From the NCBI GenBank assembly GCA_965373045.1, contig CBDVEQ010000021.1, positions 1 through 19,849 of the forward strand: 19,849 nt of DNA, written 5' to 3'. This DNA is from DAOVDI01 sp965373045. GTDB lineage: Bacteria > Acidobacteriota > Aminicenantia > Aminicenantales > Aminicenantaceae. Numbering within the stretch: position 1 is the stretch's first letter; each line of letters opens with the position of its first letter. The position numbers and the translations under genes are program-made. The notes under the pieces were generated by a model. It was not told the origin of the DNA and ran no database searches. It saw only the letters and a list, made by a program, of their open reading frames with translations. Below are positions 1 to 8,358 of this stretch, one piece after another.

Positions 1-1
1 G

Positions 2-712
2 GTCGAGGATGTAAGCGAAGTGCCCCCCGGCAAGGTCATCATACGGAGCCACGGAATTTCACCTGAAATATACGAACGACTGAAAAAGAAAAATATCAAG
101 ATCGTAGACGCCACATGTCCGATCGTTCAAAAGATCCAGCAGCGGGTTAACAACCTGGCAAAAGAAGGCGAAGAGATTATTATCGTCGGCAATAAAAAAC
201 ATCCGGAATCCATTGGACTGATCGGATACAGTCAGGGAAAAGGCATCATTATCGAAAGCGAACAGCAGGCAAAAAAACTGCCAAAAAGAACAACAAGGGC
301 TGTTCTGGCTCAATCAACACAGGATCCGTTCCTATTTGAAAGGATCGTCACCATCCTAAAAAAAAGAACCAGCGAGCTGATAATTTTTAATACCATATGC
401 CAGTCAACTCAGACACAACAGAAATCCACGTCCGAACTGGCAGAAGAGGTCGACACGCTTTTTGTCATCGGAGGAAAAAACAGTTCCAATACAAACAAAC
501 TTTATCAGGTCTCCAAGAGAATCCTGCCAAACACATATTTCATAGAAAAGGCGGAACAAATCACCCTTGAAATGCTTCAGGGTTCAAAAATAATAGGCCT
601 GTCCGGAGGCGCATCCACACCTCCTGAGGCCATTCAAGAAGCTGTGGTTAAAATCAAATCCTGCTTCGAATATCAAATTCACACGGAAAAGGATATCCAA
701 TGTCAGAGTTAA
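2..712 (+). CDS. ispH: 4-hydroxy-3-methylbut-2-enyl diphosphate reductase IspH, 5'-partial
   Basis: IspH (LytB) is the [4Fe-4S] enzyme that makes IPP and DMAPP from HMBPP in the last step of the MEP isoprenoid pathway. The frame is open from the left edge, so the start and the first cluster cysteine lie outside the window; the GTG at 20 is an internal valine. Family landmarks seen in order are SHG, DATCP (second cluster Cys), HPE (His and the proton-relay Glu), an AQST segment where TQTT is usual, NTICQ (third cluster Cys), GGKNSSNTNKL (diphosphate-binding loop) and SGGASTPP. The end is natural, at a TAA, and the last 13 nt overlap rpsA in another frame. The gene heads a compact plus-strand operon. 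Identification is firm. Confidence 0.95.
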   Translation, partial: VEDVSEVPPGKVIIRSHGISPEIYERLKKKNIKIVDATCPIVQKIQQRVNNLAKEGEEIIIVGNKKHPESIGLIGYSQGKGIIIESEQQAKKLPKRTTRAVLAQSTQDPFLFERIVTILKKRTSELIIFNTICQSTQTQQKSTSELAEEVDTLFVIGGKNSSNTNKLYQVSKRILPNTYFIEKAEQITLEMLQGSKIIGLSGGASTPPEAIQEAVVKIKSCFEYQIHTEKDIQCQS

Positions 713-2610
713 AAAAAGACCAAGAAAACGAAGAAGAACTCTCATCCCAAGATTACGAAAAACTGCTCGATCAATACCAATTTGATGCCAAAGAATTGAC
801 ACCTGGAAGTCTGGTCAAGGGAAAAATCGTTAAAATTACAGGGGCGCATGTTCTGGTCGACATCGGCTTCAAGTCAGAAGGGATTATTCCCCTTGAGGAA
901 TTCGGCCCTCCCGAAGAAAGAGATGAGATCAACACTGGAGACGAGATCGAGGCGGTCCTGGTAAAATCAGACCATAAAGAAGGCTATCTGATCCTGTCTA
1001 AAAAGAGGGCCGCGGCAAATCGCGCCCTGGGAAACTTGGAAAAAGCCTATCATACAAAAAGCTGGATAATCGGTAAAATCGATGAAAAGATCAGGAACGG
1101 TTATATTGTCGATGTGGGTATAAAGACATTTATGCCCGATTCTCATGCAGACGTGAAGATAGTCAAAGACCCCAGCATACTTATCGGCAACCGATATAAA
1201 TTCAAGGTTATTAAATTCGACCGCAAGAGTGAAAACGCCATGCTTTCACGCAAACTATTCCTTCAGGATGAGCATGAAAAGAAAAAGCAGCAAGTTTACG
1301 AACAGCTCCGAAAAGGCATCACACTGAAGGGAACTATTAAAAGCCTGACAAACTTCGGAGCGTTTGTGGATATCGGAGGCGTTGAAGGGCTTCTTCACAT
1401 CTCGGATATGTCCTGGGGAAAGATCAGTCACCCTTCTGAGCTTTTTAAGACCGGGCAGGATATCGAAGTCATTGTGCTAAACTTTGACGAAAAAGAGAAC
1501 AGGATATCGCTCGGTTATAAACAGCTGACCTCCGACCCATGGGAAACCATCTTTGAAAGATATGTCGAAGGTCAAAAACTTCCTGGAAAAGTCGTCAGCC
1601 TAACGGATTTCGGCGCTTTTGTGGAACTTGAAAAGGGCGTTGATGGCCTGGTCCATATATCAGACCTGACCTGGTCCCGAAAGTTAATCCATCCCAAAAA
1701 GGTGCTCTCCATCGGGGAAGAAGTGTTGGTGACCATCCTTTCCCTTAACCCGGAAACAAAAAGAATCTCTTTAGGGCTCAAGCAGAGCTCACCACATCCA
1801 TTAGAGGAGTTCCGCCAAAAATACAGCCCTGGTTCCCGTGTTTCAGGAAAGATTACCAGTATCACGGATTTCGGGGCCTTTCTTGAAGTCGATAAAGGAA
1901 TTGAAGGGCTTATTCACATATCGGATATCAGCTGGAAAAGAATTAAACATCCTTCTTCTGTCCTCAAGGTTGGAGATGAAACCGATGCTATCATCCTGAG
2001 CATCGATGTGGACAAACAGAAGCTTTCTCTGGGCATCAAACAGCTCGAAGGCGATATATGGGAGGATTTCTTCGCCCGCCAAAAAGTCGGAGATCTTGTA
2101 AATGTCAAGATCATCCGAATTGCTAACTTTGGAGTATTCGTAGAAATCACTCCGGGGATCGAAGGTGTTGTTTTCCTCTCCGAGCTGGATGAGCAGAAAA
2201 TCGACAACCCAGCAGAAGTCTTTAAAGTGGGAGACGAAAAACTGGCTAAGCTCCTCAAACTGAACCAGCAGGATAAAAAAATCTCTCTCAGCTTCAGGCA
2301 AGGGCAGCTCGATGCGCAAAAAATCGAATATCAGAAGTTTTCCAACAGGCAAGACAGCACATTAACCCTGGGAGATCTCATGAAAGACCAGCTCAGGAAC
2401 ATCGAAACCTCTATTAAAAAGAACGCCTCTAAAAAAGAAACAAAGAAGAAAGCAACAAAAAAGCCTATTAAAAAGGAAAAGAAAGAAGATAAGGGAAAAG
2501 ACACAAAAAAAGAAATTAAGAAGGTAACAACAAAAAAACCAAAAAAAGAAACAAAAAAGGCCAGCAAAAAAGAAATTAAGAAGAAGGAGGATAAAGGTGA
2601 TAAAAGCTGA
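700..2610 (+). CDS. rpsA: 30S ribosomal protein S1 with lysine-rich C-terminal tail
   Basis: Ribosomal protein S1 binds mRNA on the 30S subunit and promotes initiation on weakly structured or SD-poor messages. The 636-residue product has six S1 (OB-fold) repeats at roughly residues 36-102, 119-184, 205-275, 289-362, 376-448 and 463-533. Repeats 3-5 carry the canonical FGAFV/L and GLxHISD signatures. The first two are divergent, as in S1 proteins that dock on the ribosome through their N-terminal domains. From about residue 572 the protein becomes a low-complexity tail with 32 lysines in 65 residues, unusual for S1. The ATG at 700 follows an AAGGA (689-693) and lies inside ispH; the TGA at 2608-2610 lies inside the HU gene. 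Tight overlap on both sides implies translational coupling. Confidence 0.95.
   Translation: MSELKKDQENEEELSSQDYEKLLDQYQFDAKELTPGSLVKGKIVKITGAHVLVDIGFKSEGIIPLEEFGPPEERDEINTGDEIEAVLVKSDHKEGYLILSKKRAAANRALGNLEKAYHTKSWIIGKIDEKIRNGYIVDVGIKTFMPDSHADVKIVKDPSILIGNRYKFKVIKFDRKSENAMLSRKLFLQDEHEKKKQQVYEQLRKGITLKGTIKSLTNFGAFVDIGGVEGLLHISDMSWGKISHPSELFKTGQDIEVIVLNFDEKENRISLGYKQLTSDPWETIFERYVEGQKLPGKVVSLTDFGAFVELEKGVDGLVHISDLTWSRKLIHPKKVLSIGEEVLVTILSLNPETKRISLGLKQSSPHPLEEFRQKYSPGSRVSGKITSITDFGAFLEVDKGIEGLIHISDISWKRIKHPSSVLKVGDETDAIILSIDVDKQKLSLGIKQLEGDIWEDFFARQKVGDLVNVKIIRIANFGVFVEITPGIEGVVFLSELDEQKIDNPAEVFKVGDEKLAKLLKLNQQDKKISLSFRQGQLDAQKIEYQKFSNRQDSTLTLGDLMKDQLRNIETSIKKNASKKETKKKATKKPIKKEKKEDKGKDTKKEIKKVTTKKPKKETKKASKKEIKKKEDKGDKS
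2584..2590 (+). promoter_or_regulatory. Strong Shine-Dalgarno for the HU/IHF gene, embedded in rpsA lysine codons
   Basis: AAGGAGG lies 6 nt before the GTG at 2597. It is made by Lys-Glu codons of the rpsA tail, so the ribosome binding site of the downstream gene is part of the S1 coding sequence. It decides the GTG start, since no ATG is available nearby in this frame. Confidence 0.75.
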
Positions 2611-2875
2611 TCTAGTCAATAAAATCGCCAAGGAAATGGATATTTCCAAGCAGGACGCGGAACTGGGCGTTAGTCTTTTCTTTGATATCATCAAAGAAGC
2701 ACTCATGCGTGGTGAAGAGATCGAGCTCAGAGGTTTCGGCAGTTTCCGTTTCAGAAAAAGGGAGGCCCGCTCCGGAAGAAATCCGCGCACCGGAGAGCCC
2801 GTACAGGTTCCCCCAAAAAAAGTCCTTTACTTCAAGCCAAGCAAACTGCTGAAAAATCAAATCAACCAAAAATGA
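2597..2875 (+). CDS. HU/IHF family nucleoid DNA-binding protein
   Basis: This is a small histone-like protein that binds and bends DNA as a dimer and helps compact the nucleoid. The 92-residue length is standard. It shows the N-terminal helical dimerisation part (KADLVNKIAKEMDISK), the ELRGFGSF core and the DNA-binding arm, residues about 58-76, containing RSGRNPRTGE with the intercalating proline at 63. The spacing and the VPPKKV sequence resemble IHF-like members, but HU and IHF cannot be separated from sequence alone. Translation starts at a GTG behind a strong SD inside rpsA (14-nt overlap). The stop overlaps the next start in an ATGA. Co-expression with S1 would couple translation and nucleoid protein levels; that is inference. 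Confidence 0.93.
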   Translation: MIKADLVNKIAKEMDISKQDAELGVSLFFDIIKEALMRGEEIELRGFGSFRFRKREARSGRNPRTGEPVQVPPKKVLYFKPSKLLKNQINQK

Positions 2876-3360
2876 AATATATTTCTGCCCCATGGAGGGC
2901 GGATTATGTCAAAAAAGTGTTTAAAATGACCGGATGTATATTCTGTAAATCCCTGAAGATGAAGAACGACCGAAAAGCCCTCATCCTTTTCAGAGGAAAA
3001 TACAATTTTATCATGCTCAACAAGTATCCTTATAATGCAGGACACCTGATGATCGCTCCCTACAAACATCTGGATTCTCCGGAAAAAGCGGACAAAGCAT
3101 CAGCTTATGAAATGACGGACCTATTAAAAACAGCTCTCTCTGTCTTGCGGAATCATTACAATCCCCAGGGATTCAATACGGGAATGAACATCGGACGGAG
3201 CGCAGGGGCAGGAGTGGAAAGCCACTTTCATTTTCACATCATTCCACGCTGGGCCGGCGATTCAAATTTTATGCCGATCATCGGAGAGACCAAGGTGATC
3301 ATTGAAGATCTGGATATCACCTATGATCAGCTGGTTCCCCTGTTTAATGAACCCAAATAG
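2872..3360 (+). CDS. HIT-family protein (Ap4A phosphorylase/hydrolase-like)
   Basis: Histidine-triad proteins hydrolyse or transfer nucleotidyl groups from substrates such as Ap4A or AMP derivatives. The 162-residue protein has the triad H118-F-H120-F-H122-I-I, with the middle histidine as expected nucleophile, a CxxC at residues 22-25 and an NAGHLMIAP strand. The N-terminal SAPWRADYV matches the (W)APWR..Y opening of Ap4A phosphorylase-like bacterial HIT proteins, which supports the ATG at 2872. There is no SD in front of it; the ATGA overlap with the HU stop suggests reinitiation. The exact substrate cannot be told from the sequence. Confidence 0.9.
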   Translation: MKYISAPWRADYVKKVFKMTGCIFCKSLKMKNDRKALILFRGKYNFIMLNKYPYNAGHLMIAPYKHLDSPEKADKASAYEMTDLLKTALSVLRNHYNPQGFNTGMNIGRSAGAGVESHFHFHIIPRWAGDSNFMPIIGETKVIIEDLDITYDQLVPLFNEPK

Positions 3361-3393
3361 CATCCGTAAATAACACGATCTGTGAGAGAAAAA

Positions 3394-4539
3394 ATGAATA
3401 TTGACCTTACTGGAGAGCAGCAAATGCTCAAGGATATGGTCCGGGAGTTCGCCCGAAACGAGATCGAACCCAAGGCCAAAGAGCTTGAAGAAAAACATGA
3501 ATTCCCGCACATTTTTCTTAAGAAACTTGCAGAATTGGGAATTCTAGGAATGGGTGTTTCGCCTGACTTCGAAGGGACCAAAACAGACCACCTCTCGATC
3601 TATTTAGCCATTGAGGAACTAAGCCGGGTCATGCCCTCGCTGGCAGTCATTATCTGTGTCCACTGTTCACTATTCTGCCATCTCATCGGCAGATTCGGCT
3701 CACAGGAACAGAAGGAAAAATATTTGCCCCGGGCCGCAAGCGGAGAGATCCTCGGCGCATTCAGCTTGACCGAACCGGGCGCCGGATCCGATATATCAAA
3801 CTTGCTGACGTCAGCGGTCAGAGAGGGGGATTATTATATCCTTAACGGAACCAAAGCCTGGGTCACATGCGGCAGCGAGGCGGAATCCCTGATTATTTTT
3901 GCTCAGACCGAGATCAAGCAAGGCAGAAAAAAGCTTAGCGCTTTTATCGTGGATAAAAAGTCTCCCGGTTTCCGTGTGTCCAAGATTGAAAACAAGATGG
4001 GACTGAACTCGTCTCTGACTGCAGAGATCGTGCTGGAAAACTGCAGGATTCCTGTAAGCAGCCTACTGGGCGAAGAGGGTCAAGGTTTAAAAATCGCCCT
4101 GCATGGCCTTGATGGTTCCCGGATTGGGATCGCTGCACAAGCTCTCGGCATTGCTCAAAGAGCATTGGATGAGGCGCTTAAGTACTCCAAAGCGAGGGAA
4201 GCCTTCGGGAAATCCCTTTCGAAAATACAGATCATTCAATTTAAACTGGCAGACATCGCAACACAACTGGATGCGGCCAGACTGCTCACGTACCGGGCAG
4301 CCGCCCTGTTTGACAATAAAAAACCATTCACCAAGGAAGCGGCCATGGCCAAACTTTTCGCTTCTGAGGCAACCAATAAAATTGTTTATGAAGCTCTTCA
4401 GATCCATGGCGGATACGGATATTCAAAAGAGTTTATCATAGAGCAGCTCTACAGGGATGCCCGGGTTTTACCCATCTATGAAGGAACCTCGGAGATCCAG
4501 AGAATTATCATTGCCAGAGAAATCATAAAAGGAAATTGA
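3394..4539 (+). CDS. Acyl-CoA dehydrogenase (short-chain/butyryl-CoA type)
   Basis: This is a FAD-dependent alpha,beta-dehydrogenase of acyl-CoA thioesters that passes electrons to an electron-transfer flavoprotein. The 381-residue length is typical. Visible signatures are AFSLTEPGAGSD (FAD/substrate), GTKAWVTCG, QIHGGYGYSKEF and IYEGTSEIQR. The glutamate in that last motif (E363) is in the position of the catalytic base of short- and medium-chain enzymes. I chose the ATG at 3394, preceded by GAGAG; a GTG at 3382 in the same frame adds four residues but has no SD. The chain length preferred is not decidable. No etfAB, enoyl-CoA hydratase or thiolase lies nearby, so its pathway partners must be elsewhere. 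The gap to the HIT gene is 33 nt. Confidence 0.93.
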   Translation: MNIDLTGEQQMLKDMVREFARNEIEPKAKELEEKHEFPHIFLKKLAELGILGMGVSPDFEGTKTDHLSIYLAIEELSRVMPSLAVIICVHCSLFCHLIGRFGSQEQKEKYLPRAASGEILGAFSLTEPGAGSDISNLLTSAVREGDYYILNGTKAWVTCGSEAESLIIFAQTEIKQGRKKLSAFIVDKKSPGFRVSKIENKMGLNSSLTAEIVLENCRIPVSSLLGEEGQGLKIALHGLDGSRIGIAAQALGIAQRALDEALKYSKAREAFGKSLSKIQIIQFKLADIATQLDAARLLTYRAAALFDNKKPFTKEAAMAKLFASEATNKIVYEALQIHGGYGYSKEFIIEQLYRDARVLPIYEGTSEIQRIIIAREIIKGN

Positions 4540-4551
4540 GGTGTATTAAAG

Positions 4552-6483
4552 ATGTTAAGATCAATGAGAAAAAACCTGAAATCACTTGCCCCTGTTCTAT
4601 GGTTTGTGATTATCGCATTTATTATATCTATTTTTGCTGTCTGGGGCGGTGGAAGCATTGGAGGCGGAAGAAAGAACATCATTGCTATAATCGGCAAGGA
4701 GAAGATCTCCAGGGATTTTTACTATTCAAGCCTGGTCCAGCGCCTGCAGGCCATGAGCAATGAGTACAAGGAGCTGGACGCAAACTTTATCCAGCAGCTC
4801 AATATCCCTCAGCAGGTTCTTGAACAGATCGTCCAACGGACACTCCTGCTCCAGAGGGCCAAAGACATGGGATTAAAGGTCTCTGATGACGAGATCGCAG
4901 CAAAGATCAAAAGTTATCCGGTCTTTCAGAAGAACGGAAACTTCGTCGGTTTTGAACAGTACCAGAAGATCCTGAGCTGGAACCGGATGTCCATATCCGA
5001 ATTCGAAAAAAGCCTTGAAAGCGAGATCCTGATCGACAAGGTTATAAAATCCACAACTGCCGGAGTGATCATCACCGAGGATGAAGTCTGGGAAAATTAT
5101 AAAAACAATACAGAAAGCGCAAGACTGGAATACGCGGTCCTTGACGTCAACAGCATAAAGCTGGAAACAGAACCCCAAGAGGCCGAGCTCATGGAATACT
5201 TCAACACAAAAAAAGATAATTATCGACTTTCCGAGCGCAGAGAAGCGGAGTATGTCTTCTTTATTACCGATGAACTGAAACCGGAAATCCAGGTCTCGGA
5301 AAAAGAGATCTCCAAATATTACAATGAAAACGAAGCCCAGTTTAAAGAGCCTGAACAGACACGTTTGAGCCGTATCTATTTTTCTTTTGAAGGCAAGGAC
5401 AAGGAGTTTGTCAGAACCGAAGCCGGAAATATTCTTAACCGTCTGAAAAAAGACGAGGACTTTGGTATTTTGGCAGAAATCTATTCTCAGGACGATAAAG
5501 CAAGCTCAAAAGGTGACTGGGGACTTTTTGAGTGGCGAAATCTTCCGGCCAAGGAACAGGAAGCCCTTAAAACCATGGCAAAGGACGAGTACTCCGAACT
5601 TATTGAGTCAGAGGACGGCATTGCCATCCTGAAGGTTACGGAAAAAGAGCTTGAGAAATTAACCCCTGTTGAACAGCTCACAGACAGGATCACCACGATC
5701 CTCAAGGATCAGAAAGCAAGAGGTGTTGCCGAACAGAAGATCGCTCAGCTTGAAAAAAATGCAAGAAAGGAAAAAAGCCTGAATTTGGCTGCTCAGAAAT
5801 TTGGATACCAGATCAAAAACACAGGCTTGCTCAAGCAGGGGGATACTATAGAAAACATCGATCCCTCCGGATCCATCAGCAGTTCTCTTTTCAGCCTGAA
5901 AAACAATGGTCTTTCCTCCCCCGTTTATACGTATAAGGGAGTAGGGCTCGCCCAGTTGAAAAAAATCGAAGAACCCCGCTCAGCCAGCTACGAAGAAGCC
6001 AAGGAACAGATCAAGGATGATTTCACCGCAGAAAAAAAGAAATCGATTGCCCTTGAAAAAATGAACCCGTTCAAAGCAGAGTTCAATAGAAGCGACTTTG
6101 ATAAACTTGCGGAAAAATATAAAATGGAATACAAATCCGTTGAAGAACACAAGCGTGGGCAGTATCTCAGCACAGTTGGTGAAAATCAGACTATTGACAG
6201 CCTGGCTTTTTCTCTTGACCTGAACGAGACAAGCGACCCTATTGAATTTGAGAACGGTTATACCATTATCCACGTTCTTGACCGTAAAGTCGTAACAAAA
6301 GAAGATTTTACAAAGGAAAAAGAAAACGAGAAAAAAAGACTCCTTGAATCAAAAAAGAACAAATTCTTCCAGTCTTTCCTGATAAAATTGAGAGAAGACA
6401 AAAATGTCAAGATCCGGTACGATGTTTTTCTGAAAGTAAATTCGGATGTCCTGTCACGCTTTTCCAAGGAAGGGGAAGAATAA
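4552..6483 (+). CDS. PpiD/SurA-like membrane-anchored peptidyl-prolyl cis-trans isomerase
   Basis: This is a periplasmic folding chaperone of the PpiD/SurA group (643 residues; E. coli PpiD is about 620). A short basic N-terminus is followed by a single hydrophobic segment at residues about 13-32, which would anchor the protein in the inner membrane with the rest in the periplasm. Residues about 42-180 form a SurA-N-like helical chaperone domain. Residues about 265-365 resemble a PpiC-type parvulin domain (YSQDDKASSKGDWGLFEW, then a SELIESEDGIAILKVTE end). Further repeats with lower similarity run to the C-terminus, rich in Lys and Glu. In E. coli PpiD the parvulin domain is inactive; activity here is not known. 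A GAGGTG lies 8 nt upstream of the ATG. Confidence 0.88.
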   Translation: MLRSMRKNLKSLAPVLWFVIIAFIISIFAVWGGGSIGGGRKNIIAIIGKEKISRDFYYSSLVQRLQAMSNEYKELDANFIQQLNIPQQVLEQIVQRTLLLQRAKDMGLKVSDDEIAAKIKSYPVFQKNGNFVGFEQYQKILSWNRMSISEFEKSLESEILIDKVIKSTTAGVIITEDEVWENYKNNTESARLEYAVLDVNSIKLETEPQEAELMEYFNTKKDNYRLSERREAEYVFFITDELKPEIQVSEKEISKYYNENEAQFKEPEQTRLSRIYFSFEGKDKEFVRTEAGNILNRLKKDEDFGILAEIYSQDDKASSKGDWGLFEWRNLPAKEQEALKTMAKDEYSELIESEDGIAILKVTEKELEKLTPVEQLTDRITTILKDQKARGVAEQKIAQLEKNARKEKSLNLAAQKFGYQIKNTGLLKQGDTIENIDPSGSISSSLFSLKNNGLSSPVYTYKGVGLAQLKKIEEPRSASYEEAKEQIKDDFTAEKKKSIALEKMNPFKAEFNRSDFDKLAEKYKMEYKSVEEHKRGQYLSTVGENQTIDSLAFSLDLNETSDPIEFENGYTIIHVLDRKVVTKEDFTKEKENEKKRLLESKKNKFFQSFLIKLREDKNVKIRYDVFLKVNSDVLSRFSKEGEE

Positions 6484-7427
6484 TGAACAAAACATTATTT
6501 CAGGCGGCAGAGAAGGCTGTTAAACAATGCTTATCCATGAAACCGGGGGAAAGTTTTCTTTTGATCACAGATAAACAAAAAATGGATATCGCCGAAGCAC
6601 TGGCTTATTGGGCCAAAGAAGCCGGCACAGAAACAACGACCTATCTCATGACGGAAACTCTGAGGCCGATCTCAAAACCGACGGCATTATTTAAAGATAT
6701 GATGACCAAAGCAGATGTTATCACCTATATGCTGGACGCACGGATCGCAGAAAAACCCTTCCGGGGATATATGGTCAAAGCCGGGATCGAAGGAAGCCGG
6801 ATATGCATGATGCCCGGGATCACGATCGACATGATGGAACGCCTCATCAACATCGACTTTTCAGAGATGGACTCTTTCACACAAAAAGTCATAGCCGCAA
6901 TGGAAGACGCCGATGATGTGGTTATCGAAAATCCTGACGGGACTTACCTCGAATGCAGCGTCAAAGGCCGAAAATGGAAAGCAGACAACGGCGATATCAG
7001 TCAAATTGGCTCCCATGGAAATCTTCCTGCCGGCGAGTGCTTTACTGCTCCTGTTGAGGAAAGCTTCACAGGAAAGCTGGTCATCAGCCTGATCGATGAC
7101 AAACTTGGACACGGCGAGATGATTTTTGATCGAGGAAAGCTTGTTGATTTTAAAGGCCAGGGCATCAGAGAAATCCTTAAAAACATCGGCAATGACGAGA
7201 CAGGAAAGATCATCGGGGAATTCGGCATCGGCACAAATCCCGGCGCAAAGATCTGTCCTAATATGCTTGAGGCAGAGAAGGCTTTCGGCACTGCCCATTT
7301 TGCCATCGGCGACTCTTACGGTCTCGGCACTAATTCAAGCTCCCATCACTATGATGCCCTCGTCAACAAGGTCACTATCAAGGCCAAAGGCCGGACCATT
7401 GTCAAAAACGGACAATATTTGATCTAG
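6483..7427 (+). CDS. M29-family metallo-aminopeptidase (AmpS/AmpT-like)
   Basis: M29 aminopeptidases are cytoplasmic, two-metal exopeptidases that remove N-terminal residues from peptides. All six metal-ligand and catalytic positions of the family can be matched: E185 in NLPAGE, E246 in GEFGIGTNP, H272 and Y279 in HFAIGDSYG, and H289 and D291 in HHYDAL. At 314 residues it is shorter than the about 370-410 of AmpS/AmpT. The reduction is in the N-terminal half, so it belongs to a compact subgroup. The ATG overlaps the stop of the chaperone gene by one base (TAATG) behind a GGAAGGGGAAG stretch. It is the last gene of the plus-strand run; a convergent gene ends 36 nt further on and I see no clear terminator hairpin between them. 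Confidence 0.9.
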   Translation: MNKTLFQAAEKAVKQCLSMKPGESFLLITDKQKMDIAEALAYWAKEAGTETTTYLMTETLRPISKPTALFKDMMTKADVITYMLDARIAEKPFRGYMVKAGIEGSRICMMPGITIDMMERLINIDFSEMDSFTQKVIAAMEDADDVVIENPDGTYLECSVKGRKWKADNGDISQIGSHGNLPAGECFTAPVEESFTGKLVISLIDDKLGHGEMIFDRGKLVDFKGQGIREILKNIGNDETGKIIGEFGIGTNPGAKICPNMLEAEKAFGTAHFAIGDSYGLGTNSSSHHYDALVNKVTIKAKGRTIVKNGQYLI

Positions 7428-7463
7428 ACTTCCCTCAACACTGGCTCCGCCGGGGAACGATCT

Positions 7464-8225
7464 TTACCGGTTCCTGATGATGTCCAGGATCATGCTGGTA
7501 ACTTTTGCTTCGAGCGCCGCCCGGAAGCGCTCAATTGTGGCAGCCATATCGTCTTCCAGATAATCAGTAACATACATGGGTTCACCCACTCTGACCCGTA
7601 TCTTGGCTGGAACAACCCAGGCGTAATGTGTGCCGAACATGGCAACTGGCGTGACCGGGATCTTCAAACCTGTTTCCTTGTACACATTAAAGGCAATTAT
7701 GGATGGTCCCCGGCGAAATGGGTAAATATAGGGATTGGGATGTTCTGCTTGAATACGGCCCCGTCCCTGAAGCGTAATGATCGTCCGTCCTTTTTTGACA
7801 TAGTCCTGGCATTTCTGGATAGCAAGACTTTTTTTCCACCCCATATCAACAGGGATCGAACCTACCTTTTCGATATTGGAAGAGATATAATCCACAAATA
7901 AGAATTTGATCGGGTTGATCAAAAAATTTATAAAAGCTCCGATTTTCCCCATATGGCGGACAAGATGCCTTCTGACCAGCCAACTGAAATCATGCCGGGT
8001 AAAGATCTGCCTGTTCGCAGTAAAAAAGAATGGTTTGGGGACAATCCTGAAGAGAGTTGACACATCTTTATAGGAACCGATATGGTTGCCGACAATTATG
8101 TTTCCTCCCTCCTTCACAAAATTTTCCGACCCTTCTACAATCAGTTTCTTCCCAAGAAGAAAAAAATTGCTGATGCGGGTTACACGAGGTAGTAGTTTGT
8201 AAAATTCTTCCTCATATTTTGACAT
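7464..8225 (-). CDS. PlsC-like lysophospholipid acyltransferase family protein, degenerate motifs
   Basis: This protein is similar to 1-acylglycerol-3-phosphate acyltransferases, which acylate lysophosphatidic acid at the inner membrane. It has the block order of the family: NHIGSYKD (motif I, H48), GSIPVDMGWKK (motif II), ITLQGRGRIQ (motif III) and IPVTPVAMFG (motif IV). Two blocks are abnormal: motif I has five residues between His and Asp instead of four, and motif III lacks the glutamate of the usual FPEGTRS. A related but different acyltransferase function, or loss of activity, is possible. I chose the ATG at 8225 (253 residues, MSKYEEEF), which fits the family; the frame is open to an ATG at 8291 but the added 22 residues look non-coding. 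Confidence 0.78.
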   Translation of the reverse strand: MSKYEEEFYKLLPRVTRISNFFLLGKKLIVEGSENFVKEGGNIIVGNHIGSYKDVSTLFRIVPKPFFFTANRQIFTRHDFSWLVRRHLVRHMGKIGAFINFLINPIKFLFVDYISSNIEKVGSIPVDMGWKKSLAIQKCQDYVKKGRTIITLQGRGRIQAEHPNPYIYPFRRGPSIIAFNVYKETGLKIPVTPVAMFGTHYAWVVPAKIRVRVGEPMYVTDYLEDDMAATIERFRAALEAKVTSMILDIIRNR

Positions 8226-8358
8226 TTTTTGCACTTTTCTTATTCTAGCCGATTGCAGAGAAAAATTAAATACAAAAAAGTAGCCCATCACTATTAATTG
8301 TGATAATTTAATCTTTCCAACCTGGATTATTCACGGGTCGAGGTTGGTTATAAAGAGA

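Noticed and set aside
2362..2790. Minus-strand open frame opposite the rpsA lysine tail and the HU/IHF gene
   Set aside because: Its Phe/Leu-rich product is simply the antisense of AAA/AAG lysine codons; it has no independent coding evidence.
7428..7463. Bidirectional terminator between the convergent M29 and PlsC-like genes
   Set aside because: Only a 5-bp GGAAC/GTTCC match is visible, overlapping the PlsC-like stop and without a T run.
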